This document shows positions 19,526 through 27,429 of a DNA stretch of 64,000 nucleotides, piece by piece. This DNA is from Paenibacillus terricola. GTDB lineage: Bacteria > Bacillota > Bacilli > Paenibacillales > Paenibacillaceae. Numbering within the stretch: position 1 is the stretch's first letter; every line of letters starts with the position of its first letter. The stretch spans positions 1-64,000 of the forward strand of contig NZ_JACXZA010000006.1 of NCBI RefSeq assembly GCF_014779765.1. Reading direction: 5' to 3'. The translations under genes were made by a program, and so were the position numbers. Below the pieces are notes generated by a model that was given only the letters and a program-made list of their open reading frames with translations, was not told the origin of the DNA and searched no databases.

Positions 19526-20317
19526 CTAGATTCCGTTCTCCATCATGATATGGAACAGTTTCTTGCTGTCCCTTATGCATTCAGGATAGTCATTGATAAT
19601 GCACTCAATTAGCCTTGCGCCTGTTTCATAAAAGGTTAATCTGCTATAAGGAATCACCGATCCCGCATGTTGTTCCTCTAGATTTAATTGTTTTTTTATC
19701 TTATTTTCAACAAATCTGGCAAATCCCTCTTTCCATTCCTGCCACACCATGTATTCATATTGTTCTGTATTCAAATATCGTCTTAATTCATTCCGAATTT
19801 CAAAGACGCTATCAAGTTCGCTAACCGCTAATTTACTAAGCAATTGATTGATAAGAGCAACGACATTCTCGTCATCATATGGAAATGGATAATGAAGTTC
19901 CCAATAATAATTGTTTGTGTTAACGGATGTGCGCTCGATTTCTAAGTTCGCTCTAAGCTCCAATTCACTTGTATTGAATTGATAACAATGAACCATCTCA
20001 TGAAAGACGATGACCTGTTCCCATATTGAATCAAAAACCTCTCCACTGACCACAACACAAGCCCTATTGTCATAACACGGCAACGGGAAAGCAGCGCGAA
20101 CACCTGAGAATAAACCCATCGTGTCAGGCTCAACGCCAACTAATTGATAGCCATCTGCATCCTTATCGAAGTCATAAATGAGAATTTGATTGTCGGGTTC
20201 ATAAATGGCAATCGGGTAATGCTCGTCAAATAACATGTGAGCACCCTTTATCATTGCTTGCAACTCCACAATTGCTTGAAGCTTATCTAGATACCCCAGG
20301 TTTTGATTTGATGTCAT
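19526..20317 (-). CDS. Putative zinc metalloprotease (HExxH)
   Basis: A 263-residue protein with no signal peptide. It contains a zincin motif, VIVFHEMVHCYQF (HEMVH, about residue 126), and a downstream WKEGFARFVEN (about 215) whose glutamate could be the third zinc ligand. The rest has no recognisable domain. AGGAG lies 10 bases before the ATG. The motif and spacing favour a gluzincin-like fold, but catalytic activity is an inference. It is flanked by two unrelated small genes on the same strand. Confidence 0.55.
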   Translation of the reverse strand: MTSNQNLGYLDKLQAIVELQAMIKGAHMLFDEHYPIAIYEPDNQILIYDFDKDADGYQLVGVEPDTMGLFSGVRAAFPLPCYDNRACVVVSGEVFDSIWEQVIVFHEMVHCYQFNTSELELRANLEIERTSVNTNNYYWELHYPFPYDDENVVALINQLLSKLAVSELDSVFEIRNELRRYLNTEQYEYMVWQEWKEGFARFVENKIKKQLNLEEQHAGSVIPYSRLTFYETGARLIECIINDYPECIRDSKKLFHIMMENGI

Positions 20318-20444
20318 GGTTGCTGCTCTCCTCTCACATTAACTAATTGTGTTAGAAACTAGATGTCGAGGAATGATTTCGTGTCAGATAAATAAGGTCA
20401 TTTGAAGTTCTCTATTCGCTAATCATCGCCCATCAAATGTAGAG

Positions 20445-20903
20445 CTACTCCACGTGCTCTGAGACCGTTGTAAGGAGTTTACCGACGAAGGCGGTTTTGC
20501 CCCAGATGACAAACCGGCACTTATGCTCGTCAGGAAAATTCTGAAATTGCATCTTGGCCGGTCCGCGCGTTGGATCATCACTATTCATGATGGAGACTAG
20601 GTGCTGCGATAAAAGCTGTGCCTCTCTCGAGCCCATAGGGTATTCGACGACTGCGCACACCTCGAACGTTACGCCATCCTTGTCCTTGCCCTCATCGATA
20701 AAAGATTGAATGTTATCATCCGTCTTCTTCTTGATTTCCTTCGAGATTCTGCCAACGAACAATTCAGCATCCTCTTTCGCAATTCTCCAAGTACCGCCGA
20801 TCTTGCTCGCCTGCAGCTTCCCTTCACGTATGTACCGGCGAATGGTACGGACATGCATGCCCCAAGCCTGCGCCAGCTGCTCTGCATCATACCAATCTTC
20901 CAT
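20445..20903 (-). CDS. Excisionase-type HTH DNA-binding protein
   Basis: A 152-residue protein. Residues 1-50 form an HTH_17/excisionase winged helix (YDAEQLAQAWGMHVRTIRRY, GKLQASKIGGTWRIAKED). The C-terminal about 90 residues carry an unrecognised alpha/beta domain. GGGAGG is 8 bases before the ATG. Upstream lie six copies of a short motif at exactly 10-bp spacing, a plausible operator for this protein. No integrase is nearby, so it is probably a regulator rather than a phage excisionase. Confidence 0.65.
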   Translation of the reverse strand: MEDWYDAEQLAQAWGMHVRTIRRYIREGKLQASKIGGTWRIAKEDAELFVGRISKEIKKKTDDNIQSFIDEGKDKDGVTFEVCAVVEYPMGSREAQLLSQHLVSIMNSDDPTRGPAKMQFQNFPDEHKCRFVIWGKTAFVGKLLTTVSEHVE

Positions 20904-20941
20904 TGCTTATGCCTCCCGTGAATGATTTCTAATCCGCAAAC

Positions 20942-20967
20942 GTTCCAGAAGGGAACAAAAGGTAACA
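20942..20967. repeat. Inverted repeat plus two GGNAACA repeats near HTH gene
   Basis: GTTCC (20942-20946) and GGAAC (20952-20956) form an inverted repeat; GGAACA and GGTAACA then repeat at a 10-bp step. It lies downstream of the probable -10 of the HTH gene, a repression position. Confidence 0.55.
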
Positions 20968-21023
20968 ATTTATTGTATGGGATTAATATACAGCATTAAA
21001 CCAGTTACTGTAAATAGGTCGAA

Positions 21024-21067
21024 GTAACAAAACGTAATAAGAAGTAATAAAAGGTGACGATAGGTCG
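21024..21067 (+). repeat. Four to five 10-bp phased GTAAYA iterons
   Basis: GTAACAAAAC, GTAATAAGAA, GTAATAAAAG, GTGACGATAG and a partial GTCG begin at 21024, 21034, 21044, 21054 and 21064: exact one-helical-turn spacing. This is the layout of cooperative binding sites on one face of DNA. Confidence 0.7.
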
Positions 21068-21246
21068 TTTCGCAACGCATGAAACTCCCACTACGCGTTG
21101 TACAACTCCGCTTGGTCAGACTCGTTCAAGATGGGCTGGAAAGAACAATCAGTCGAATGAACAATAGTGGCAGCAACCAAAGGCACTAGCCCAATAAATT
21201 TGATTCGGAGTTAGACATCGCAGCCACCACATACGTTTGATCAGGG

Positions 21247-21289
21247 GGAAAAATAAAAAGCTATCCCATTAACTTTCTGGGACAGCTTC
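21247..21289 (-). terminator. Intrinsic terminator after M24 peptidase gene
   Basis: AAGCTGTCCCA / TGGGATAGCTT stem on the minus strand, followed by TTTTTATTTTT. Confidence 0.85.
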
Positions 21290-21356
21290 ATTTGCAATTC
21301 CTATCGACGTCTTGAGATACAGCTCAGACCGCGGTCTTCCCGTCAACGTTCGGCTC

Positions 21357-22649
21357 CTACAACACAAACAACTGCTCCTTCGTTCGCGTCAACGCCCTTG
21401 GCGGCGATCCACCCGCTGTGATGACGTAGCTGTTCTCAATACCGACGACGCCTACACCTGGGAAAGTGAACTTCGGCTCAACCGCCAGCACCATGCCCGG
21501 CTCAAGCGGCATATCGAAACCATTCGCCAGCACCGGCCACTCATCGATCTCGAGGCCAATGCCATGTCCGAGGAAACGGACCTGATCCGCGCCAAAGCCC
21601 ATGAAGTGATCGGCGAGTCCGCGATCGGCAGCTAGCTTCAATGAAGCGACGTATATATCCGAACAGCGTGCCCCTTCCACCATGAGCTTCTCAACTTCAC
21701 GAATAATATGTTCAGCCGCTCCATACGCTTCCTTCAATTCATCTGATAGTTCGCCTATTACAGCCGTACGCGTCTGGTCAATGACATAACCATCGATACA
21801 ACAGCCCAGATCGAGCAGGATTGGCTCGTTACGTGCAAACCGCTTCATGCTTACGCTTTGCGGCGCCGAAGGTCCAAGTCCCCGCCCGCCTGCCGGCCCG
21901 TCGAAGTACGTTGGTTCTGCGGCGGCCGTTCCTGAGCCAACCATTCCCGTTGGCACTTCCTGGTTGTAGCCGCGAAGCCTCATCACACCGATATGTCCGC
22001 GGCAGCGAACCCCATATTCTACTCTTGCAATCCACTCGAGCTCGGACACACCTTCCTTGAGTTCCGGCAGCGCTTCTGCCAGCGACTCCTCCAGAGCTAC
22101 AGCCGCACGCTCAATTCGCTCAATCTCCCAGGCTGACTTCACCATCCGCGCACGGCGAAGAAGTGGGGAGGCGTCCGTCAGCCTGCTCAACCCGCGATCC
22201 GGCAGCGCCGCTCCTCCTTTGTCCCCGTCGTATGCTTCCGATACGAATGATGCCAGCTTCAAGTAAGTCGAAGCAGGCAGCGTATCAAGATCTGCACCAA
22301 CACGCGGCGGCCCTTCGCTCTCGAATATTGAAGCATAATCCTGCCGCAGCGTCTGGCCGAATCGGCTGAACGAACCTAGCGGCACCGTTCGAATCGATGC
22401 TTCCCGCTTCGCTCGTTCTACACTTCGTCGAACATACAGCGTTGGCTCTCCTGCCGCAGGCACGAACAAATAGCCAGTCTGCATCGTTCCCGTCCAATAG
22501 AGGACCGAAACATTATGTGTGACAAGAACAGCACTCAGCTTCTCGGCGACAAGCCGCTGCTGCAACGCGTTTATCCGATTAGCAATCTCTTCAGCTGGAA
22601 TATAATCATAAGCAGCCTGATCTGCAGTAAAATCATTCGTACCCGTCAT
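21357..22649 (-). CDS. M24 family Xaa-Pro-type aminopeptidase
   Basis: A 430-residue protein with a creatinase N-terminal domain (about 20-165) and a pita-bread M24 catalytic domain (about 180-430). The five metal ligands are visible: Asp in LLDLGCCIDG, Asp in VIDQTRTAV, His in FLGHGIGLEIDE, Glu in LAVEPKFTF and Glu in VGIENSYVI. Family members cleave N-terminal residues before proline; the true substrate is open because M24B includes many peptidases. It lies 60 bp downstream of the Tad operon on the same strand and has its own terminator. Confidence 0.85.
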   Translation of the reverse strand: MTGTNDFTADQAAYDYIPAEEIANRINALQQRLVAEKLSAVLVTHNVSVLYWTGTMQTGYLFVPAAGEPTLYVRRSVERAKREASIRTVPLGSFSRFGQTLRQDYASIFESEGPPRVGADLDTLPASTYLKLASFVSEAYDGDKGGAALPDRGLSRLTDASPLLRRARMVKSAWEIERIERAAVALEESLAEALPELKEGVSELEWIARVEYGVRCRGHIGVMRLRGYNQEVPTGMVGSGTAAAEPTYFDGPAGGRGLGPSAPQSVSMKRFARNEPILLDLGCCIDGYVIDQTRTAVIGELSDELKEAYGAAEHIIREVEKLMVEGARCSDIYVASLKLAADRGLADHFMGFGADQVRFLGHGIGLEIDEWPVLANGFDMPLEPGMVLAVEPKFTFPGVGVVGIENSYVITAGGSPPRALTRTKEQLFVL

Positions 22650-22709
22650 ATGTATCAGCTCCGATTCATCAATGATCCCCCCACATTACATCAGTTTTCG
22701 TGTACGCAG

Positions 22710-23192
22710 TCAACCGCTTAGCTCTGCCACCCCCTTCACGTACCAATCAATTGGTTCTATCACATCAAAGACACGCGGGTAGTCCAGATGAATGATGAGA
22801 ATGACGCCGGGATGTTGGAGCGTTACCTCGTAGTTATACGCCGAGTTGCGATAGGTATAAGGAAACAATTCGTCCGCATTGATAACCTTGAAGACTACGA
22901 TCTCGACAGGATGCCGCAAGTAAGAGCCAGCAATCGGCTTCAAATTGTTGTCCAACTGCAGATTCCCCATTAAATATGTCTTCGTTGCATTAGAAGCAGA
23001 CACCGAATCAATCCACAACTTCCCATGTGCCAACTGCGCCGCATCCAACTGCTGAACGGCAGCATGCGCAGCCCGATTCACGGCATGCTTCGCCTGAAAC
23101 AGCGCCTTCATCGCCATCTCCTCGTCCATCTGCTGCGCATGCGCCGTTACCCACATGACAGCCATAAGCGCAAACAACAGCAGCTTCTCCAC
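22710..23192 (-). CDS. Tad operon exported/pilin-like protein
   Basis: A 160-residue protein with an N-terminal hydrophobic segment (KLLLFALMAVMWVTAHA, resembling a signal peptide with cleavage after AHA). A helical region and a beta-rich C-terminal half follow. The GTG start has GAGGTG 8 bases upstream. It is the last gene of the Tad operon, 23 bp after a TadE-like gene, and is probably a minor pilin or pilus-associated secreted protein. No catalytic motif. Confidence 0.55.
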   Translation of the reverse strand: MEKLLLFALMAVMWVTAHAQQMDEEMAMKALFQAKHAVNRAAHAAVQQLDAAQLAHGKLWIDSVSASNATKTYLMGNLQLDNNLKPIAGSYLRHPVEIVVFKVINADELFPYTYRNSAYNYEVTLQHPGVILIIHLDYPRVFDVIEPIDWYVKGVAELSG

Positions 23193-23215
23193 TCACTCGT
23201 CACCTCGGCTTCTAA

Positions 23216-23641
23216 CTATGGTACGTACTCACTCATCTTCATGCCGCGCGCACTCATCCATTCCGTCGACGGCGGCGGGTCTACGCCAATTAGCCGATCG
23301 AGCGTGAACAAGCCTTCGTAAGGATAACTAATCGCCAAGGATAGTCCTGTACCGCGCAAAAGAGGAGCGGATGCATTCGTCGCGCTGCTGCCATCCGTCG
23401 ACCCCACCGTATATTTCAAAGCTCCAGGATTCAGTCCAAGCGACGCGAGCCGCTGCTTCGACTGCTCGATCATCGCCGCATCAATATAACCATGGCTGCC
23501 GTTCGCGCCAACCTCGAGCATATAATCAACCTCCTGCTGCAGCGCTGCCTGCCGAACAATAAGAATGTGCTTGTATACGGGCGAGAACATCATCCAGCAC
23601 AACATTGCCGCGAACAACACGAATACTAAGATACTCCGCAT
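23216..23641 (-). CDS. TadE-like minor pilin
   Basis: A 141-residue protein with a short cytoplasmic start and one membrane helix (RSILVFVLFAAMLCWMMF), then a soluble tail with a Ser/Thr/Ala-rich centre. The start has AAGGAGGAGC. The N-terminus MR-IL resembles the two mini-pilins upstream, suggesting a common assembly signal. Placed after the pilins in the Tad operon, it fits a TadE/TadF-type pseudopilin. A strong inverted repeat lies in the leader between it and the preceding gene. Confidence 0.55.
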   Translation of the reverse strand: MRSILVFVLFAAMLCWMMFSPVYKHILIVRQAALQQEVDYMLEVGANGSHGYIDAAMIEQSKQRLASLGLNPGALKYTVGSTDGSSATNASAPLLRGTGLSLAISYPYEGLFTLDRLIGVDPPPSTEWMSARGMKMSEYVP

Positions 23642-23691
23642 GCCTGCTCCTCCTTTCCCCGATTTATCATTGCATCTGCCTTAAAGTAAGT

Positions 23692-23743
23692 GTTCAAAAA
23701 GTCGCTTACTTCGTGATCACAAGACGACTTTTTGAACCACCTC
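23692..23743. repeat. Dispersed inverted repeat, copy 1
   Basis: Perfect 13-bp arms GTTCAAAAAGTCG (23692-23704) and CGACTTTTTGAAC (23725-23737) around a 20-base loop, followed by CACCTCT. A second copy occurs at 30308-30350. No T-run follows in the direction of transcription, so it is not a normal terminator. It sits inside the Tad operon. Confidence 0.85.
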
Positions 23744-23775
23744 TTAAACGTTGCCCGTCCGATCCCCCTTCCGCT

Positions 23776-23922
23776 CTACGGGCTCATTCGTTGAATCGAA
23801 TCCCGTATATGACTGCCGCTTTGCTCCAGCTGATTGTTCGTCCCATCTTCCCCTTTTACGACCTGCTCATAAATAAGAATGACGGTCAGCAGCAGAAGTA
23901 CGGTCATTAGAATCGCTCTCAT
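23776..23922 (-). CDS. Tad mini-pilin 2 (48 aa)
   Basis: A 48-residue protein beginning MRAILMTVLLLLTVILIYEQ: a three-residue cytoplasmic start, one membrane helix and a 28-residue polar tail ending QRMSP. AGGGGG precedes the ATG by about 8 bases. It aligns along its whole length with the 49-residue protein encoded just upstream (shared MR-ILMTV-LL, a glycine after the helix, a GT-Q stretch, terminal P). It lacks the G-x4-E prepilin peptidase site of classical Flp pilins. The position between the TadC and TadE genes makes a pilin subunit the best call. Confidence 0.6.
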   Translation of the reverse strand: MRAILMTVLLLLTVILIYEQVVKGEDGTNNQLEQSGSHIRDSIQRMSP

Positions 23923-23955
23923 CCTGCTGGCCCCCTATGTCTATTAGTTGATCGA

Positions 23956-24105
23956 TTATGGCGCGAGCGATGAAATTCTGCCATTCGCTGTCGACCCTTG
24001 TGTAAGGATCTGCTGTTTCGTTCCCGTCGTGTCGCCGGCAATAATCGTATTGAACAATACGATTACAACGACGAGCAGCATGACCGTCATCAAAATATTA
24101 CGCAT
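23956..24105 (-). CDS. Tad mini-pilin 1 (49 aa)
   Basis: A 49-residue protein starting MRNILMTVMLLVVVIVLFNT, one membrane helix and a polar tail of about 25 residues. It has the strongest ribosome site of the operon (AAGGAGGTG, 5 bases before ATG), as expected for a major subunit. It is paralogous to the 48-residue gene that follows after 33 bp. Classical Flp signal features (G-x4-EY) are absent. Called as a pilin from size, topology and operon position. Confidence 0.62.
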   Translation of the reverse strand: MRNILMTVMLLVVVIVLFNTIIAGDTTGTKQQILTQGSTANGRISSLAP

Positions 24106-24145
24106 TCGCTTCACCTCCTTTGCTGGCATTCGCATTAAGCTGGAA

Positions 24146-25045
24146 TTACCCGTTCAGCGATTGGAACAATTGCTGTCCTTCGCGTACCCACGGGTACAGG
24201 AACACTTGAAACATGTACAGGATCGGCAAGCCCGCAACCGTGAACAATACGTAAGAGGTCGTCTCCTTCCGGCTCTCCTTGGCCAGCTCCAGCTTCTCCT
24301 TATAGTCTTGAATGCGTTGGCGAAGCAGCTTGTAGAACTCTTCATTGTCATGCAATCGAAGCGAATCCAGCGTCTCTACAAAGCTTGCGCCATCGTCCGT
24401 TCCAAGCCGCTGCTTGAAACGGCGGAGCGCCTCTTCCGCATCGTGATACCATTCTGCGAGCAACCGCTGCAAATCACCTTGTACGACTGTTGCGAACGGC
24501 ACGCAACGCGACAGCTTCGTATGCAGATGAAGATTGGAGCCTGCGAAATATAGAAGCTGGTTGCTAATCTGAAAAACATCCTTCGTAATCCGATGCGAAC
24601 GCATCCGATGGACCGAGCGAAGCCACGGCAAATCGAAGTACAGCAGCATGTACACAATAGCCATTCCGCCTAGTACAAGAAAGAATGGCCCATTGCCAGC
24701 TTTCATTCGCCAGTAGATGACGACAGCCGCAGCAATCGGAATTACAATCGTCAGAGCTGATCGTCTAATCACCATGTACAGCGCCGGGTCGCCTTCAACG
24801 CCACATCCGCTAAGCAGCGCTTCCCGCTCCACGTAAGAAGCATCGTTCCTCGACAACCTCAGCCGCTTCAGCAGCCGGTCAGATACGGTCGTCGCACGCC
24901 AATTCAAGCTGCTCAAATGCTGCCAACGCGGTTTGCGCTTAGGCAGCAACTGGAGCAGCATGTACAGTGCAACGAACATCAGAATGAACTGCGCTGCCAC
25001 ACCTGCGCCAAGCACGATTCGACCAATCCAAAGAGATACAGCCAT
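24146..25045 (-). CDS. tadC: TadC-like pilus platform protein (T2SSF family)
   Basis: A 299-residue membrane protein with helices near 10-32, 95-112, 120-138 and at the C-terminus (SYVLFTVAGLPILYMFQVFLY). Between them lies a long cytoplasmic helical domain. This is the GspF/TadC topology. It would form the inner-membrane platform on which the CpaF ATPase works, together with TadB encoded 28 bp upstream. AAGGAGG is 6 bases before the ATG. Confidence 0.72.
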   Translation of the reverse strand: MAVSLWIGRIVLGAGVAAQFILMFVALYMLLQLLPKRKPRWQHLSSLNWRATTVSDRLLKRLRLSRNDASYVEREALLSGCGVEGDPALYMVIRRSALTIVIPIAAAVVIYWRMKAGNGPFFLVLGGMAIVYMLLYFDLPWLRSVHRMRSHRITKDVFQISNQLLYFAGSNLHLHTKLSRCVPFATVVQGDLQRLLAEWYHDAEEALRRFKQRLGTDDGASFVETLDSLRLHDNEEFYKLLRQRIQDYKEKLELAKESRKETTSYVLFTVAGLPILYMFQVFLYPWVREGQQLFQSLNG

Positions 25046-25073
25046 TAGAATCCTCCTTTCGAACAGCAGGTCA

Positions 25074-26015
25074 TTACATCTTGCGGCGTGACAACCAAAT
25101 CCCCATCAGGAAAGAAGCGAAGATAAGCACGATCGCATTCAGCATTAAATCGCGTCCCTTAGGGTCAACCAGATAGTAGTGGTAAGCATTCTTCGGACTG
25201 TAATGGACGTTCAAACCTACGAACAAGATCAGAAATAGCACCGGTGTAAAATTCGCAATGCGGATTTCAAGCAGCTTGTTCCGCTCCTGCTCGTTCGCTC
25301 GCCTTGATCGCCGCATATCCGTCAGCAGTTCACGCAAGCTCTCGCTAATGGAGCTGCCCTCCGATATCGAGACTCGCAATAGATTAACGAAATACTCTCC
25401 CCACACATGCCCAAGCGTTCCTGCAAATATGCGCAAGCTTGCTTCATCATCGCCCCGAACCGACAGGTTGCGATACAACTGGTCGAACACAGGCTGCATC
25501 TTGGCTGGCAGCCGCCGCTCCTCGATCGTTCGCTGCAGCGCGTGGCGGATGTGGCGTTCGCCTGTTACGAGATAGCTCTGGTAGAACAGTTCCACTGAGG
25601 GCAGGAAATCAATTCTCGTCTGAATTTGATTCTGAAGCAGCGCCATACGTACGATCGTATAAGGCATTAGTCCGCCCATCGCAGCAGGAAGTAACGCTCC
25701 CTTCACGCTGTGAAACAAAAAGAGACCTATGCCGCACCCGACAATCGCAAGCGCTGCCGATGTCGTGACGAAGGACACTGGCTGCAGCGGGACCCTCATC
25801 GACTCCAGCAAATCGGACAAATGCCGATACAATCTCTCCTGCCGCATAAGCAGCGACTCCATGGCACTGACCACGCCGCGCTTCTGTCGGTATTGCAGTC
25901 GGCTCGTACGATGATTGTGCGAAAGCAGCCCCATGATGACAACCCGAATGAAGACGAAGAGCATCAGAAACAACCCTAGAATCAGCAGCATCGCAATAGG
26001 CGGTAAATCACGCAT
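25074..26015 (-). CDS. tadB: TadB-like pilus platform protein (T2SSF family)
   Basis: A roughly 313-residue protein with helices near 5-25, about 90-125, 250-270 and 285-312 and a conserved T2SSF cytoplasmic region (FYQSYLVTGERHIRHALQRT, SEGSSISESLRELLTDMRRS). The start is the ATG before CGTGAT because GGAGG lies 8 bases upstream; an ATG two codons earlier is too close. It overlaps the end of cpaF by 8 bases, so translation is coupled. Confidence 0.78.
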   Translation of the reverse strand: MRDLPPIAMLLILGLFLMLFVFIRVVIMGLLSHNHRTSRLQYRQKRGVVSAMESLLMRQERLYRHLSDLLESMRVPLQPVSFVTTSAALAIVGCGIGLFLFHSVKGALLPAAMGGLMPYTIVRMALLQNQIQTRIDFLPSVELFYQSYLVTGERHIRHALQRTIEERRLPAKMQPVFDQLYRNLSVRGDDEASLRIFAGTLGHVWGEYFVNLLRVSISEGSSISESLRELLTDMRRSRRANEQERNKLLEIRIANFTPVLFLILFVGLNVHYSPKNAYHYYLVDPKGRDLMLNAIVLIFASFLMGIWLSRRKM

Positions 26016-27429
26016 CAGCATGCCCTCCGTCGCAGATCATCTCAACCGGCAAGGCTAACACGCCATAGCGGCGAAACCGCTCCATGGATACAGCAGTAGG
26101 CATGGAAGGGTACATCCACTGACCGCTCCCTTCGTCATACCGCACCCAATCGTTCACGACGACCGAACCCGCCTTCCATCCGATCTCGCCAATCCGATAA
26201 ATTCGCCTCTTGCCATTCACAATCCGAAGCTCTATACCAAGCTGCGTTACATATTGTGCAATCCGCTTCGTTAACCGCTCAGGATTCATCCCGCGGCCAT
26301 CGAGCATACACATGTCGCTGACCGCTTCCGGCACATCCTCCAGCGTGTTCGCATGGACGGTCGTCATACTTCCTTCATGTCCGCGCGTGCAAGCACGGAC
26401 GTAGATGTTCGCATCCTGGTCCCGAATTTCAGCGTGGACGATGCGCTGCGGCGACTGCCGAAGCGCCAGCTTGAACGCTTGAGCTGAACGATGCGCCGAA
26501 TCCTCTTCGTCGAACTCGTATTCCACTGCATTCTTGTTCGGAAAATCACGATGGATCATCATCTCGAGCCGATTCTCCAGCGTAATAATCCGTTCTTCGT
26601 CAGGCAGCTCAGCAATCAGCGACTTCATCAGATGCGTCTTCCCAGAGTTCGTCGGACCGATAATAACGAGATTGAACCTCGCTTGCAGAGCTTGGACTAG
26701 CAGCTGTCTTATGCTTTCATTCATCGTCCCATAAGCAGGCTCGCATAGCGCCTGCAGCCGGAATACCTTCACCGTATAGAAACGAATGGTCAACGTAGGC
26801 GAAGCTGTAAAACCGAAGCCGGTCATCGTTACGCGCGAGCCATCCCGCAGCATAACCTCGGCCCATCGTTTGCGCGGATTAATTCGGTCGTTATTGTATA
26901 GAACCAAGTTCTGCTGAATGCGCTCCACATCACGTACCGTGGCAAAAGAATACCGGGATAACACCGGCACGCCGCCGCGAACCTCATAGATGCGCGTGCC
27001 GACGACTTGGATTTCCTCCAGCTCTGCCCGTTCCGCCAGCACAAGCTCTAACACATTCATGCCAATCACTTCCGCGAACAACGCTTCAGCCAGCGAATCA
27101 TAAGGATGGCTGAAGTCGGGCATATCGTGGATACGATGTCGAATCAGCCAGTCATTAATGAGTGCAAGGACATGCTCCCTCTCCTTCGCAAACCCAAGCA
27201 CGGCACGGTTCAGCCGTTCGCTGTATTGGCGCCGCTCCTCTTCGGTCATGCCCCGAGGCGCTGACAAGTAAGTCCTCACCTCGTCGGCGATTCTCGTGAA
27301 GCTGCCGCTGTCCTCTTCTCGGACGCTTCCTGCAACGTTACGTTCGCCCGGCGCCCCCTCCGAGCGCAGCCTGGAGGAATACCCCGCCGGCGAGAACCGT
27401 TCCTGGTCCCGCTGGGCACTTACGCTCAT
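26008..27429 (-). CDS. cpaF: CpaF/TadA pilus assembly ATPase
   Basis: A roughly 473-residue type II/IV secretion ATPase. The Walker A loop is VIIGPTNSGKTHLMKSL, followed by ERIITLENRLEM, the Asp-box-like IVHAEIRDQDAN region, and a conserved histidine segment GHEGSMTTVHANTLEDV. It energises polymerisation of Tad pili. The frame stays open 48 codons further upstream, but that part overlaps the cpaE-like gene; the ATG whose last bases form ATGA with the upstream stop is chosen. A low-complexity N-terminus of about 50 residues precedes the conserved region. Confidence 0.9.
   Translation of the reverse strand: MSVSAQRDQERFSPAGYSSRLRSEGAPGERNVAGSVREEDSGSFTRIADEVRTYLSAPRGMTEEERRQYSERLNRAVLGFAKEREHVLALINDWLIRHRIHDMPDFSHPYDSLAEALFAEVIGMNVLELVLAERAELEEIQVVGTRIYEVRGGVPVLSRYSFATVRDVERIQQNLVLYNNDRINPRKRWAEVMLRDGSRVTMTGFGFTASPTLTIRFYTVKVFRLQALCEPAYGTMNESIRQLLVQALQARFNLVIIGPTNSGKTHLMKSLIAELPDEERIITLENRLEMMIHRDFPNKNAVEYEFDEEDSAHRSAQAFKLALRQSPQRIVHAEIRDQDANIYVRACTRGHEGSMTTVHANTLEDVPEAVSDMCMLDGRGMNPERLTKRIAQYVTQLGIELRIVNGKRRIYRIGEIGWKAGSVVVNDWVRYDEGSGQWMYPSMPTAVSMERFRRYGVLALPVEMICDGGHADA

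Larger units (their letters stand above)
20904..21246. other. Intergenic region with phased repeats, otherwise empty
   Basis: About 340 bp upstream of the HTH gene. The proximal part holds the phased repeats and a probable promoter (minus-strand TACAAT at 20974-20979 with no strong -35). Positions 21070-21246 show no gene or RNA signal. Confidence 0.4.

Noticed and set aside
20445-20903. Prophage or integrative element marked by the excisionase-like gene
   Set aside because: No integrase, attachment-site repeat or phage gene lies nearby.
23692-23743. Inverted repeat as a terminator inside the Tad operon
   Set aside because: No T-run follows on the transcribed strand; it resembles the second copy at 30308 and is better treated as a repeat.
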